From assembly GCF_042665595.1 (NCBI RefSeq), contig NZ_JBHTCT010000003.1, positions 1 to 64,000 on the forward strand: a stretch of DNA of 64,000 nucleotides, given 5' to 3'. Position 1 is the first letter of the stretch. Each line of letters opens with the position of its first letter. The stretch comes from Bhargavaea changchunensis. Its GTDB lineage: Bacteria > Bacillota > Bacilli > Bacillales_A > Planococcaceae. The position numbers and the translations under genes are program-made. Below, one piece after another: positions 50,532-59,654 of the stretch. The notes below the pieces were generated by a model that did not search any database, was not told where the DNA came from, and saw only the letters and a program-made list of their open reading frames with translations.

Positions 50532-51035
50532 TCAGACGAATATGATGGAGCGGATTCCCTTGATCGGGTCCTCCATATTCGAACCGTCGGGAAGGAGGAG
50601 GAAAGCGGGGCCTTCTTCTCCCAGCGGCTTGCCTTCACGGCTGAATTGGAAAAGCAGACCGTATGCTTCTTCAATCGGGAAGCGGTGCTCGCCTCCATCC
50701 TTGTCGGCAAAGACGATCGCTTCCGCGTCTTCATCCGCCTCCGCGTTCTTCAGGAAAGGTTCCAGGGCGATGCCGAACGTACCGGTGAGAAGTTCCTGCT
50801 TCTTAAACTTCCTTGCCGGTTTCTCCAGCTCTTCCTGTGTTTTCGCACCCTCCATCAGCTCGCGTGACCAGTGTTTGGACGTCGACTTGATATAGTCGCT
50901 CATACCATCTTCCGTTTCTTTTTCTTGAGTAAAATAAGTATTCAGGTCAAGTTTCCGGTCATCGAAGATCCAGGTGGTCGGATCCAGCGAAATGCGGTAC
51001 TTGCATTTTCCCTGTATTGGAATGATCAGCATCAT
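50532..51035 (-). CDS. ylaL: YlaL-like protein
   Basis: 167 residues. No membrane segment. The C-terminal part (YGLLFQFSREGKPLGEEGPA, then FLLLPDGSNMEDPIKGI) resembles the closing beta-strands of the sulfite-oxidase/molybdopterin-binding fold, but no cofactor cysteine is visible. Position between ylaI and ylaN fits B. subtilis ylaL. GGAGGAG lies 4-7 bp before ATG 51035. Confidence 0.7.
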   Translation of the reverse strand: MMLIIPIQGKCKYRISLDPTTWIFDDRKLDLNTYFTQEKETEDGMSDYIKSTSKHWSRELMEGAKTQEELEKPARKFKKQELLTGTFGIALEPFLKNAEADEDAEAIVFADKDGGEHRFPIEEAYGLLFQFSREGKPLGEEGPAFLLLPDGSNMEDPIKGIRSIIFV

Positions 51036-51208
51036 CTATCTCCTCCAGTTTGTCGCATGTTCAGTTTACAGCAAAGCCGGCTCCGGCAAAAGGGGGAACC
51101 TCTGGCGGCAAGCAACGTCCATATGAAGGGTGCTTGCAATTTCCGCTCCTAAAAGATAAACTCTAATAGATATACTGTAGCAGAAATCCTGCTGATGGGG
51201 GCGGCTTC

Positions 51209-51490
51209 ATGGATACAAATGTTCAACCGGCGTATCATGAAAAGGCATTGGAACTTCTTCAGGCGGATGCGGAAAAAATCGCCCAGCTGATCAAAGTTCA
51301 GATGGACCATTTGACGATGCCGCAGTGCCCTCTGTATGAAGAAGTGCTCGATACACAGATGTTCGGGCTTTCCCGCGAAATCGAGTTCGCAGCAAAATTG
51401 GGCCTGATTGACCGTGAACAGGGAAAACAGATTCTGGCTTCCCTTGAGCGCGAGCTGTCGATTTTGCATGATGCATATACGAAGAAATAA
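51209..51490 (+). CDS. ylaN: YlaN family protein (UPF0358)
   Basis: 93 residues, all helical, with HEKALELLQADAEKIAQLIKVQMDHLT, CPLYEEVLDTQMFGLSREI and FAAKLGL. Essential or near-essential in several bacilli and implicated in iron handling through an iron-dependent interaction with Fur. GGGGGCGG precedes ATG 51209. Single gene with its own terminator, upstream of ftsW as in B. subtilis. Confidence 0.92.
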   Translation: MDTNVQPAYHEKALELLQADAEKIAQLIKVQMDHLTMPQCPLYEEVLDTQMFGLSREIEFAAKLGLIDREQGKQILASLERELSILHDAYTKK

Positions 51491-51493
51491 CGC

Positions 51494-51529
51494 AAAAAAC
51501 TCAAACTCGTTTGCCGGTTTGAGTTTTTT
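51494..51529 (+). terminator. Rho-independent terminator after ylaN
   Basis: AAAAAACTCAAAC pairs with GTTTGAGTTTTTT. Confidence 0.92.
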
Positions 51530-51556
51530 GTTTAGAAGAAAGATTGAGGGAATTCT

Positions 51557-52720
51557 ATGAAAGCATACTTAAAGCGATATATCCGAAATTTTGATTTTCC
51601 GCTTTTTTTCGTCTATCTGGCACTTTGCCTGTTCGGGCTCGTGATGATCTATAGTGCGAGCATGGTCTGGGCGGTGAACCGCTACGGATATGACGCGGAC
51701 CATTTTTATAAACGTCAGCTGATCAACCTCGCTATCGCTTTGCCTGCGTTGGCAGTCGGTGCATTTATCCCGTTCAAGCATTATAAGCGGAAAGGATTCA
51801 TGGCGCTAATGCTGTTCGTCACGTTTGGCCTGCTCATCACCGTCCACTTTATCGGCTTTGGTGATGAAGCGGGGGCCAGGAGCTGGATCAACCTGGGCCC
51901 GATCAATCTCCAGCCTTCCGAGGTGGCGAAGATTGCCTTCATCTTATACTTTTCCGGTTTCTTCGCGAAGAAACTGCAGCAGAACGCCATCAATGACCTG
52001 AACAACTCGGTGTTCCCGCCTGTTATTCTTCTCGCGTTTGCCGTGCTGTCAATCATGATGGAAACCGATATCGGGGCAACGATGATCCTTCTGGTCACCT
52101 CCGTCTCGGTAATGGCTGCGAGCGGCATGAAGCCCAAGACATTTTTTAAGTTCTCTGGACTTGCAGTCGCGGCGGCATTCCTCTTTGTCCTTGTAGCCGT
52201 CGTGAGCGGCAAACAGCTTCTGACTGAAGGACGGCTCTCCAGGCTGACCACTTTCATGGATCCATTTGAAGATCCGCTCGGTTCGGGGTTCCAGATCATC
52301 AACGGATACCTGGCCATCGGCGCAGGGGGGCTGAAAGGTCTCGGTCTCGGCCAGTCGGTCCAGAAGATGGGGTATCTGCCCGAGCCGCAGACCGACTTCA
52401 TCATGGCGATCATCTCCGAAGAACTTGGAATCCTCGGTGTGCTGATTGTCGTTGGCGGCCTGGGCTTCATCGTCATGCGGGCCATCACGATTGCACTCAA
52501 GACAAAAAACCCCCAGGCTCGCATGATTGCGGCGGGTATCGGGAGCCTCATCGGCTTCCAGACATTCGTCAATCTTGGCGGGATGACAGGACTGATGCCT
52601 CTTACCGGTGTACCTCTTCCGTTTATAAGCTATGGCGGAACGTCATTAATCCTGTTATCATTTTGCATAGGGATACTGCTCAATGTATCCATGTTCGTCA
52701 AGAACGAAACAAAATCATGA
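51557..52720 (+). CDS. ftsW: Peptidoglycan glycosyltransferase FtsW (SEDS family)
   Basis: 387 residues with about ten helices. SEDS signatures: GARSWINLGPINLQPSEVAKIAF (with the catalytic-region Asp nearby), LTTFMDPFEDPLGSGFQIING, LPEPQTDFIMAIISEELG and the C-terminal LPFISYGGTSLI. Polymerises glycan strands at the division septum. GAGGG precedes ATG 51557. The stop is 17 bp before the pycA start, so the two are cotranscribed, as in B. subtilis gene order. Confidence 0.94.
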   Translation: MKAYLKRYIRNFDFPLFFVYLALCLFGLVMIYSASMVWAVNRYGYDADHFYKRQLINLAIALPALAVGAFIPFKHYKRKGFMALMLFVTFGLLITVHFIGFGDEAGARSWINLGPINLQPSEVAKIAFILYFSGFFAKKLQQNAINDLNNSVFPPVILLAFAVLSIMMETDIGATMILLVTSVSVMAASGMKPKTFFKFSGLAVAAAFLFVLVAVVSGKQLLTEGRLSRLTTFMDPFEDPLGSGFQIINGYLAIGAGGLKGLGLGQSVQKMGYLPEPQTDFIMAIISEELGILGVLIVVGGLGFIVMRAITIALKTKNPQARMIAAGIGSLIGFQTFVNLGGMTGLMPLTGVPLPFISYGGTSLILLSFCIGILLNVSMFVKNETKS

Positions 52721-52737
52721 TGAAGGAGATGGGGGAA

Positions 52738-55700
52738 ATGGGGAAAATCCAGAAGATCCTGGTGGCGAACCGGGGAGAGATTGCAATCCGGATTTTCCGT
52801 GCTTGCACAGAACTGAAGATCCGCACAGTCGCCATCTATTCGGCGGAGGACAGCGGATCTTTCCACCGCTACAAAGCGGATGAGGCATATTTGGTCGGTA
52901 AGGGGAAGAAGCCGATCGATGCTTATCTTGACATTGAAGGCATCATCGCCATCGCGAAAGATTGCGGTGCGGACGCCATCCACCCGGGATACGGCTTCCT
53001 TTCGGAAAACGTTGAATTTGCACGGCGATGCGAAGAAGAAGGCATCATTTTCATAGGGCCACGCTCTACTCACCTGGATATGTTCGGCGACAAGGTCAAG
53101 GCACGCGAACAGGCGGTCAAGGCTGATTTGCCAGTTATTCCGGGAAGCGGCGGCCCTGTTTCTTCGCTTGAAGATGTGCAAACATTCGGCGAACAGAATG
53201 GCTATCCGATCATCATCAAGGCAGCACTCGGAGGCGGAGGCCGCGGGATGCGGGTTGTCCGGGCTGCAGATGAAACGGCTGAAGCTTTCGATCGGGCCAG
53301 ATCAGAAGCCAAGGCCGCTTTCGGATCGGCTGAAGTCTATGTTGAGAAATTCCTCGATAAGCCGAAACATATCGAAGTCCAGATTCTGGCTGATACATAC
53401 GGCAACGTCGTCCATCTGTACGAGCGCGACTGCTCAGTTCAGCGTCGCCATCAGAAAGTCGTGGAAATAGCGCCGTCAATTACGATTTCGGACGAGCTCA
53501 GGGCTGAAATTTGTGAAGCGGCTGTCCGACTCATGAAAAATGCGGGATACATCAATGCCGGAACGGTTGAATTTCTCGTGGACGGAGACAACTTCTACTT
53601 CATCGAAGTCAATCCGAGGATCCAGGTGGAGCATACCATCACGGAAATGGTTACAGGGATCGATATCGTGCACTCTCAAATCTACATTGCGGAAGGCAGG
53701 AGCCTGTCCGATCCGGAGACAGGCATTCCGGCACAGAAAAGCATACCGCTGTTCGGCTATGCGATCCAATCCAGGGTGACGACGGAAGATCCGCTGAACA
53801 ACTTCATGCCGGATACCGGCAAGCTTATGGTGTACCGCTCAGGCGGCGGCTTCGGCGTCCGTCTGGATGCGGGCAATGGCTTCCAGGGGGCAGTCATCAC
53901 GCCGCACTACGATTCACTTCTTGTCAAAGTGTCCACATGGGGGATGACTTTCAAGGAAGCGGCAGCCAAGATGGAGCGGAACCTCCAGGAATTCCGGATC
54001 CGCGGCATCAAAACGAATATTCCGTTTCTTGAAAACGTCGTCAAACATCCGGATTTCCTAAGCGGCAAGTATAATACAGCGTTCATTGATGAGACTCCTG
54101 ACCTGTTCATCTTCCCGGCCAGGAAAGACCGCGGGACAAAACTTCTTACTTATATCGGCAATGTCACGGTCAACGGCTTCCCGGGCATCGGCAAGGAGCA
54201 AAAGCCGGTGTTCCACCCGGCGCGCAAACCATCCGTCGATCTGTCCGTCCCTCCAAAACCGGGGACAAAGCAGATCCTCGATGAGCGGGGGGCCGAAGGG
54301 CTTGCCCAGTGGATCAGGGAACAGGACGATGTCCTCCTGACCGACACCACATTCCGGGATGCCCACCAGTCCCTGCTCGCCACCCGGGTCCGCACGCATG
54401 ACCTGCTTGATATCGCAGATGAAACCGCCCGCCTCATGCAGGATGCATTTTCACTTGAGATGTGGGGCGGCGCAACATTCGACGTCAGCTACAGGTTCCT
54501 GGGTGAAAGCCCTTGGGACAGGCTGATCAAGCTCCGTGAGAAAATACCGAATGTATTGTTCCAGATGCTGTTCCGGGGTTCCAATGCGGTCGGCTATAAG
54601 AACTACCCCGACAATGTAATCCGTGAGTTTGTCAGGAAATCCGCCGATGCCGGCATTGACGTATTCCGCATCTTTGACAGCCTCAACTGGATCAAGCAGA
54701 TGGAAGTCGCCATCGATGAAACCCGGCTGTCCGGCAAGGTTGCGGAAGCGGCCATCTGTTATGCCGGGGACATTCTGGACGACAGCCGCGCAAAATATAC
54801 GGTTTCCTATTATAAAGAGATGGCAAAGGCACTGGAAGATGCAGGTGCACACATTCTCGCCATCAAGGATATGGCCGGACTTCTGAAGCCTGAAGCGGCT
54901 TACCGTCTGGTCTCCGAATTGAAGGATACGGTATCGCTCCCGATCCATCTGCATACGCATGACACGAGCGGAAACGGAATCTTCATGTATTCCCGTGCAA
55001 TTGATGCGGGAGTGGACATCGTCGACACGGCACTGGGTTCGATGGCCGGCCTGACTTCCCAGCCGAGCGCTTCGTCGCTTTCCTATGCACTTGCAGGTAG
55101 GGAGCGCAATGTCCGGGCGGATATCGGTTCACTTGAAGAGCTTTCCCATTACTGGGAAGACGTCCGGAAAATGTACGGCAGATTCGAGAGCGGCATGAAG
55201 AGCCCGCACTCGGAGATCTACGCCCACGAGATGCCGGGCGGCCAGTACAGTAACCTGCAGCAGCAGGCGAAAGGTGTGGGCCTCGGCGAGCGCTGGGAGG
55301 AAGTGAAGGAAATGTACGGCCGCGTCAACATGCTGTTCGGTGACGTCGTCAAAGTCACGCCGTCTTCAAAAGTGGTCGGTGATATGGCACTCTTCATGGT
55401 CCAGAACAACCTGGATGAAAAGTCAGTAATTGAACGGGGTCGTTCCATCGATTTCCCGGATTCGGTCATCGAATTTTTCCGCGGAGAAATCGGCCAGCCG
55501 TACGGCGGTTTCCCCGAAGAGCTTCAGGAAGTCATCCTCAAGGGAAGGGAGCCTCTCACTGTACGTCCGGGCGAACTTCTGGAGTCATTCGATTTCAAAG
55601 GCACCCGTGACCAGCTGTTTGAAAAGCTGAACCGTCCGGTTTCCGCCCATGATATTCTGGCCTATGCGCTTTATCCAAAAGTATTTGATGATTTTGCGGC

Positions 55701-56178
55701 CCAGGCTGAGAAATTTGGAGATGTCTCCGTCCTCGATACGCCAACGTTCTTCTACGGACTGAAACTCGGCGAGGAAGTGGAAGTGGAGATCGAGAAAGGG
55801 AAGACCCTCATCATCAAGCTCGTCTCGATAGGAGAAGTCCAGCCGGACGGAACGCGGAACCTTTACTTTGAACTCAATGGCCAGCCGCGTGAGGTCTGCA
55901 TTGATGACGCTTCTGCCGAAACGGATCACGTCCAGCGTAAAAAGGCGGAAAAGGGCAACAGCAATCATATCGGCGCCACGATGCCGGGAACTGTGCTGAA
56001 AGTCGCCATTGACCGGGGCAGCCGGGTGAAGCGCGGGGAACACCTTCTCATCACCGAAGCCATGAAGATGGAAACGACCGTTCAGGCACCATTTGACGGC
56101 ACGGTCAAAGAAATTCATGTTTCGGCGGGAGACTCCATCTCCACCGGGGATCTTCTGATTGAAATGGATGAAGACTGA
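52738..56178 (+). CDS. pycA: Pyruvate carboxylase
   Basis: 1146-residue single-chain biotin enzyme converting pyruvate and bicarbonate to oxaloacetate. Order: biotin carboxylase domain (1-450; KILVANRGEIAIRIFRA, ATP loop KAALGGGGRGMR, RDCSVQRRHQKVVE), carboxyltransferase barrel (about 525-800; DTTFRDAHQSLLATRVRTHD, metal ligands HLHTHDTSG), tetramerisation region and C-terminal biotinyl domain with EAMKMETT (biotin on Lys1110). ATG 52738 has AAGGAG 9 bp upstream and gives the expected length; the frame continues upstream into ftsW. In related bacteria the activity is tuned by c-di-AMP (Listeria) or by apo-CbpB/DarB (B. subtilis), whose gene is at 9502. Confidence 0.95.
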   Translation: MGKIQKILVANRGEIAIRIFRACTELKIRTVAIYSAEDSGSFHRYKADEAYLVGKGKKPIDAYLDIEGIIAIAKDCGADAIHPGYGFLSENVEFARRCEEEGIIFIGPRSTHLDMFGDKVKAREQAVKADLPVIPGSGGPVSSLEDVQTFGEQNGYPIIIKAALGGGGRGMRVVRAADETAEAFDRARSEAKAAFGSAEVYVEKFLDKPKHIEVQILADTYGNVVHLYERDCSVQRRHQKVVEIAPSITISDELRAEICEAAVRLMKNAGYINAGTVEFLVDGDNFYFIEVNPRIQVEHTITEMVTGIDIVHSQIYIAEGRSLSDPETGIPAQKSIPLFGYAIQSRVTTEDPLNNFMPDTGKLMVYRSGGGFGVRLDAGNGFQGAVITPHYDSLLVKVSTWGMTFKEAAAKMERNLQEFRIRGIKTNIPFLENVVKHPDFLSGKYNTAFIDETPDLFIFPARKDRGTKLLTYIGNVTVNGFPGIGKEQKPVFHPARKPSVDLSVPPKPGTKQILDERGAEGLAQWIREQDDVLLTDTTFRDAHQSLLATRVRTHDLLDIADETARLMQDAFSLEMWGGATFDVSYRFLGESPWDRLIKLREKIPNVLFQMLFRGSNAVGYKNYPDNVIREFVRKSADAGIDVFRIFDSLNWIKQMEVAIDETRLSGKVAEAAICYAGDILDDSRAKYTVSYYKEMAKALEDAGAHILAIKDMAGLLKPEAAYRLVSELKDTVSLPIHLHTHDTSGNGIFMYSRAIDAGVDIVDTALGSMAGLTSQPSASSLSYALAGRERNVRADIGSLEELSHYWEDVRKMYGRFESGMKSPHSEIYAHEMPGGQYSNLQQQAKGVGLGERWEEVKEMYGRVNMLFGDVVKVTPSSKVVGDMALFMVQNNLDEKSVIERGRSIDFPDSVIEFFRGEIGQPYGGFPEELQEVILKGREPLTVRPGELLESFDFKGTRDQLFEKLNRPVSAHDILAYALYPKVFDDFAAQAEKFGDVSVLDTPTFFYGLKLGEEVEVEIEKGKTLIIKLVSIGEVQPDGTRNLYFELNGQPREVCIDDASAETDHVQRKKAEKGNSNHIGATMPGTVLKVAIDRGSRVKRGEHLLITEAMKMETTVQAPFDGTVKEIHVSAGDSISTGDLLIEMDED

Positions 56179-56185
56179 TTAAAAT

Positions 56186-56226
56186 TGCAGCGAATGCCGT
56201 TATCGGCATTCGCTGCAGTTTTTTTA
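56186..56226 (+). terminator. Rho-independent terminator after pycA
   Basis: TGCAGCGAATGCCG pairs perfectly with CGGCATTCGCTGCA around a TTAT loop, followed by TTTTTTT. Confidence 0.95.
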
Positions 56227-56263
56227 TGAAAAGTGGATAGGGTGCGCTTTCGTGTGAAATCAT

Positions 56264-56298
56264 GAAAATACCGCAGACAACGGCTGTTGTCTGCGGTA
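56264..56298 (-). terminator. Rho-independent terminator after ctaA
   Basis: On the minus strand TACCGCAGACAAC and GTTGTCTGCGGTA form the stem, followed by TTTTC. Confidence 0.9.
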
Positions 56299-56311
56299 CT
56301 GTCCTGAAGTT

Positions 56312-57232
56312 TTATGAATTTTTCCCGAAATGCCTGCTTCTGGAGACGAGCAGAATCATGTAACAGAGGAGGCCGAACAGGAGCGAGATGATCAGCGAGT
56401 GGATCAGTGCGGCGGCCAGGTTCGCCCGTGTGAAGACCACGAGCATTCCGGTCGATGCCTGAGCCAGAACGAGAATGAGCGCAATCAGCCAGCCCCGGCT
56501 GACTACCTTCTGGTTCTGGTAATGCTTCCAGGCATGGAAGAAGATATAGGCGATCCAGATGATGATGAGGAGTGCAGCAAGGCGGTGGCCCATCTGCACC
56601 CATTCATGCATATTTGTCGGAAGGCCGATGTCGTCGTTCCGGCAGAACGGCCAGTCGCGGCAGACAAGTCCGGAATCCGTATGGCGGACAAGTGCTCCTG
56701 TATAAACGACGATATACGAATAAAGGGTAACGCCGATCGTATGCCACTTCAGTTTATTTCCGATCCGCACATTCTCAGCATCGAATTTCCGGTCGACCTC
56801 GAAAATGAGCAGTGTAAGCAGGAAAACCGCAGTAAAGGAAATCAGCGAGATGCCGAAGTGGAGGGCAAGGATGAAATCACCCTGGCCCCAAAGTACCTGC
56901 GCCGCACCGATCAGTGCCTGGAGGACGAGAAAGAAAATGGCCATGAACGACAGGAACTTTGTTTCGCGTATATGTCCGAGTGCACGCCATGCCCAGACGG
57001 AAAGCAGAACGATCAGGATCCCGACCGCGCCGGTAACAAGGCGGTGGGAGAATTCGATCAGCACTTCCGCGTTGATCTCCGATGGGATCAGTTCTCCGTT
57101 GCAGCCGGGCCAGTGCCTGCCGCAGCCCATCCCGCTTTCCGTCTTTGTGACGAGCGCCCCGCCGAGAAGAATGGCGAGCATGCCGATCGTCGAAGCGACG
57201 GCGAGCCATTTCAGTGTTCGATTATGCTGCAT
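56312..57232 (-). CDS. ctaA: Heme A synthase CtaA
   Basis: 306 residues, as in B. subtilis. Eight helices in two similar halves; heme-ligand histidines occur in EFSHRLVTGAVG and GHRLAALLIIIW, and LHFGISLISF. A Cys pair in MGCGRHWPGC is typical of Gram-positive CtaA. Converts heme O to heme A for the caa3 oxidase. ATG 57232 has GAGGTG 7 bp upstream; the longer frame to 57352 is unsupported. Divergent from ctaB; upstream TTGTGAA boxes suggest ResD control. Confidence 0.94.
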   Translation of the reverse strand: MQHNRTLKWLAVASTIGMLAILLGGALVTKTESGMGCGRHWPGCNGELIPSEINAEVLIEFSHRLVTGAVGILIVLLSVWAWRALGHIRETKFLSFMAIFFLVLQALIGAAQVLWGQGDFILALHFGISLISFTAVFLLTLLIFEVDRKFDAENVRIGNKLKWHTIGVTLYSYIVVYTGALVRHTDSGLVCRDWPFCRNDDIGLPTNMHEWVQMGHRLAALLIIIWIAYIFFHAWKHYQNQKVVSRGWLIALILVLAQASTGMLVVFTRANLAAALIHSLIISLLFGLLCYMILLVSRSRHFGKNS

Positions 57233-57352
57233 GGATGACACCTCTTTAAGAGTTCTAAACCGTTTGGTGACGGTGTCGCTTAACTGATGATATCGGAAAC
57301 GGAGGGCAAAAACAACGGCGACACCCGGATGGAACACCCGGCCGCACTCCAT

Positions 57353-57392
57353 TTCACAATTTGTTCATAAAAAAGGCTCAAAGGCTTCACAA
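57353..57392 (-). promoter_or_regulatory. Two TTGTGAA boxes upstream of ctaA (ResD-like)
   Basis: TTCACAA occurs at 57353-57359 and 57386-57392, i.e. TTGTGAA on the ctaA strand, 33 bp apart (three helical turns). The second reads TTTGTGAA. B. subtilis ResD boxes follow TTTGTGAAT and ctaA is a known ResD target. The rest of the 318-bp ctaA-ctaB gap also holds a short palindrome CGGAC-G-GTCCG near 57440. Confidence 0.55.
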
Positions 57393-57550
57393 ATGAATTT
57401 CCCAAATGCATTACTATAGAGATGCTGTGCTCTATTATACGGACGGTCCGCTATCATTCGACAAATTCGGGTTATGTATAGAATTCAGCCCGAAATTCAG
57501 CTATAGTTAAGGATAGCGGAACTTGCCGGCAGTTCGAAAGGAGGGGTTTC

Positions 57551-58465
57551 ATGACAAACAGTCGCACCGCACATGCAACAGCGGCGGAAGCTGAATCCGC
57601 TTCCTTTATCAAGGACTTTTTGGCACTCATCAAGATCGGCATCGTGAACTCAAATGTCATAACGGCGTTTACCGGTTTCTTCCTTGCCATCCAATTCGCC
57701 GGCCGGCACTTTCTGGACGAGTTGGACTTGTTGTTTTATGTCGTAATCGGCTCCGCACTGATCGTTGCCGGAGCAGCGGCGATGAACAATCTGATCGACA
57801 GGGACATCGACCCGGTCATGTCGCGGACGAAATCGCGTCCGACGGTTACGGGACGATTCAGGGCACCGGCGGTTTTCGCCATGTCCATCGCATTCATGCT
57901 GATCGGGGAGATTCTTCTGTTCTCCGCCAGCACGACGGCCGGACTTTTGGGGATTGCCGGAGTCTTCAGCTATGTCGTTCTTTATTCGATGTGGTCCAAG
58001 AGGAAGCATGTCAGCAACACGATTGTCGGCAGTATTTCCGGGGCCATTCCCCCGCTGATCGGGTGGGCAGCCATCGAGCCGGCGCTTGGCCCTGGTGCAT
58101 GGGCGCTCTTCCTGATCATGTTTGCCTGGCAGCCGCCTCACTTCTATGCCATCGCCATGAGAAGGACGGAAGAATACCGGGCTGCAGGCATTCCGATGCT
58201 GCCGGTGGTAAAAGGATTTGCCAGGACGAAAAAATCGATGCTCGCCTGGGTCCTCGTTCTTTTCCCGCTCCCGTTCCTGCTGCCTCAGCTCGGCTGGCCG
58301 TTTATCATTCTGGCTACGGCGCTTAACGCAGGCTGGCTCTTTATCGCCCTGAAAGGCTTCAGGGCGGAAGACGACATCAAATGGGCAACACGGATGTTCG
58401 TGTATTCGCTGAACTACATGACGATCCTATTCGTCTCGATGATCATCTTCGCGGTCATCATCTGA
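57551..58465 (+). CDS. ctaB: Protoheme IX farnesyltransferase (heme O synthase) CtaB
   Basis: 304 residues, polytopic UbiA-family prenyltransferase. Motif 1 NNLIDRDIDPVMSRTKSRPT contains the Asp residues that bind Mg-farnesyl diphosphate; motif 2 lies in the helix after WAAIEPALGPGAW. Adds the farnesyl tail to heme B. AAAGGAGGGG precedes ATG 57551. Upstream of the caa3 structural genes, divergent from ctaA. Confidence 0.94.
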   Translation: MTNSRTAHATAAEAESASFIKDFLALIKIGIVNSNVITAFTGFFLAIQFAGRHFLDELDLLFYVVIGSALIVAGAAAMNNLIDRDIDPVMSRTKSRPTVTGRFRAPAVFAMSIAFMLIGEILLFSASTTAGLLGIAGVFSYVVLYSMWSKRKHVSNTIVGSISGAIPPLIGWAAIEPALGPGAWALFLIMFAWQPPHFYAIAMRRTEEYRAAGIPMLPVVKGFARTKKSMLAWVLVLFPLPFLLPQLGWPFIILATALNAGWLFIALKGFRAEDDIKWATRMFVYSLNYMTILFVSMIIFAVII

Positions 58466-58470
58466 TTGCG

Positions 58471-58494
58471 GAATTCTTTCTTTGATAAGAATTC
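58471..58494. promoter_or_regulatory. Palindrome between ctaB and ctaC
   Basis: GAATTCTT (58471-58478) and AAGAATTC (58487-58494) are perfect 8-bp inverted arms with an 8-bp spacer. No T-run follows, so an operator is more likely than a terminator; the ctaC start is 66 bp downstream. Confidence 0.45.
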
Positions 58495-58559
58495 ATCATA
58501 AATTGGGCACTTCGTCCTCATATTTGAAAACATCTATGAAAGAGAGGTTTGGTTAATCG

Positions 58560-59627
58560 ATGATGAAAGGACTCAAGAAATGGCGCCTTGTAACGCTGCT
58601 GGCAGCCCTCACCATCATCCTGTCGGGTTGCGGCGAAGAATACCTCTCGACGCTTCTACCGGCAGGGGAAGTCGGCCAGGATCAGTTTAATCTCCTGCTC
58701 CTGACGACCGGCATCATGATCCTCGTCATGGCAGTCGTCTTCACCATCTACTTCATTGCGCTTGCCAAGTTCCGCCGCAAGAAGCTGGGTGACAGTCACA
58801 TGCCGAAAGACGTGGAAGGAAGCCACAAGCTCGAATTCATCTGGACGGCGATCCCGATTCTTCTCGTCATCATCATGGCGGTTCCGACAGTCTATTACAC
58901 CTACAAACTGGGTGATGTATCTGCAATGGAAGCGACAGACGATGAAGGCAACGCGGAAAACCTTGTCGTCAATGTGACGGCAAAACTGTACTGGTGGGAG
59001 TTCGAATATCCGGATCACGGAATTGTCACTTCCCAGGAACTCGTTGTTCCAACAGGAGAGAAAGTGTACTTTAACCTGATCTCTTCCGACGTCAAGCACT
59101 CCTTCTGGATTCCGGCAATCGGCGGTAAGCTTGATACGAACGTCGAGAACGTCAACAAGTTCTATCTGACATTCGATAAAGAATCGAAAGATCTTGAAGA
59201 CGGCGTGTTCTACGGAAAATGTGCAGAACTCTGCGGTCCTTCCCACGCGCTTATGGACTTCAAGGTGAAAACCATGAGCCCGGATAAGTTTGACAACTGG
59301 GTTGCAGCCATGAAGGAAACGGAAGGCGCAACGGCAAGTGCGGACTCTGCCGACGCAGGGGAAGCAGCATTCCAACAAAGCTGTCTCGCGTGCCACGCAG
59401 TTTCCGCTGTCGGCACAAGCGGCGCATCGGCTCCGAACCTTACCACCTTCGGTGATCGCAACCGAGTTGCAGGTTTCCTGGAGCACGACAAGCAAAACAC
59501 GATCGACTGGATCAAGGATCCGCAGAAGTACAAGCCTGGCAACCTGATGCCGGCATTCGACAGTCTGTCGGATGAAGACCTTGATGCAATTGCGGATTAT
59601 CTGCTTGATCTTAAAGTAGAAGAATAA
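58560..59627 (+). CDS. ctaC: Cytochrome caa3 oxidase subunit II with fused cytochrome c (CtaC)
   Basis: 355 residues. Lipoprotein signal (LSGC), two helices, a CuA cupredoxin domain with ligands in SSDVKHSFWIP and C221-AEL-C225-GPSHALM, then a short linker and a C-terminal cytochrome c domain with heme motif C275-LA-C278-H and Met in GNLMPAF. Accepts electrons from small cytochromes c and passes them to subunit I. ATG 58560 and 58563 are both possible; AGAGAGG upstream. First of the ctaCDEF run. Confidence 0.95.
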   Translation: MMKGLKKWRLVTLLAALTIILSGCGEEYLSTLLPAGEVGQDQFNLLLLTTGIMILVMAVVFTIYFIALAKFRRKKLGDSHMPKDVEGSHKLEFIWTAIPILLVIIMAVPTVYYTYKLGDVSAMEATDDEGNAENLVVNVTAKLYWWEFEYPDHGIVTSQELVVPTGEKVYFNLISSDVKHSFWIPAIGGKLDTNVENVNKFYLTFDKESKDLEDGVFYGKCAELCGPSHALMDFKVKTMSPDKFDNWVAAMKETEGATASADSADAGEAAFQQSCLACHAVSAVGTSGASAPNLTTFGDRNRVAGFLEHDKQNTIDWIKDPQKYKPGNLMPAFDSLSDEDLDAIADYLLDLKVEE

Positions 59628-59654
59628 GGTACCGGTAAAGGAGGGTAACAAACA

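Noticed and set aside
54058..54960. Minus-strand frames opposite pycA
   Set aside because: Within the carboxyltransferase domain of a full-length pyruvate carboxylase; no independent signals.
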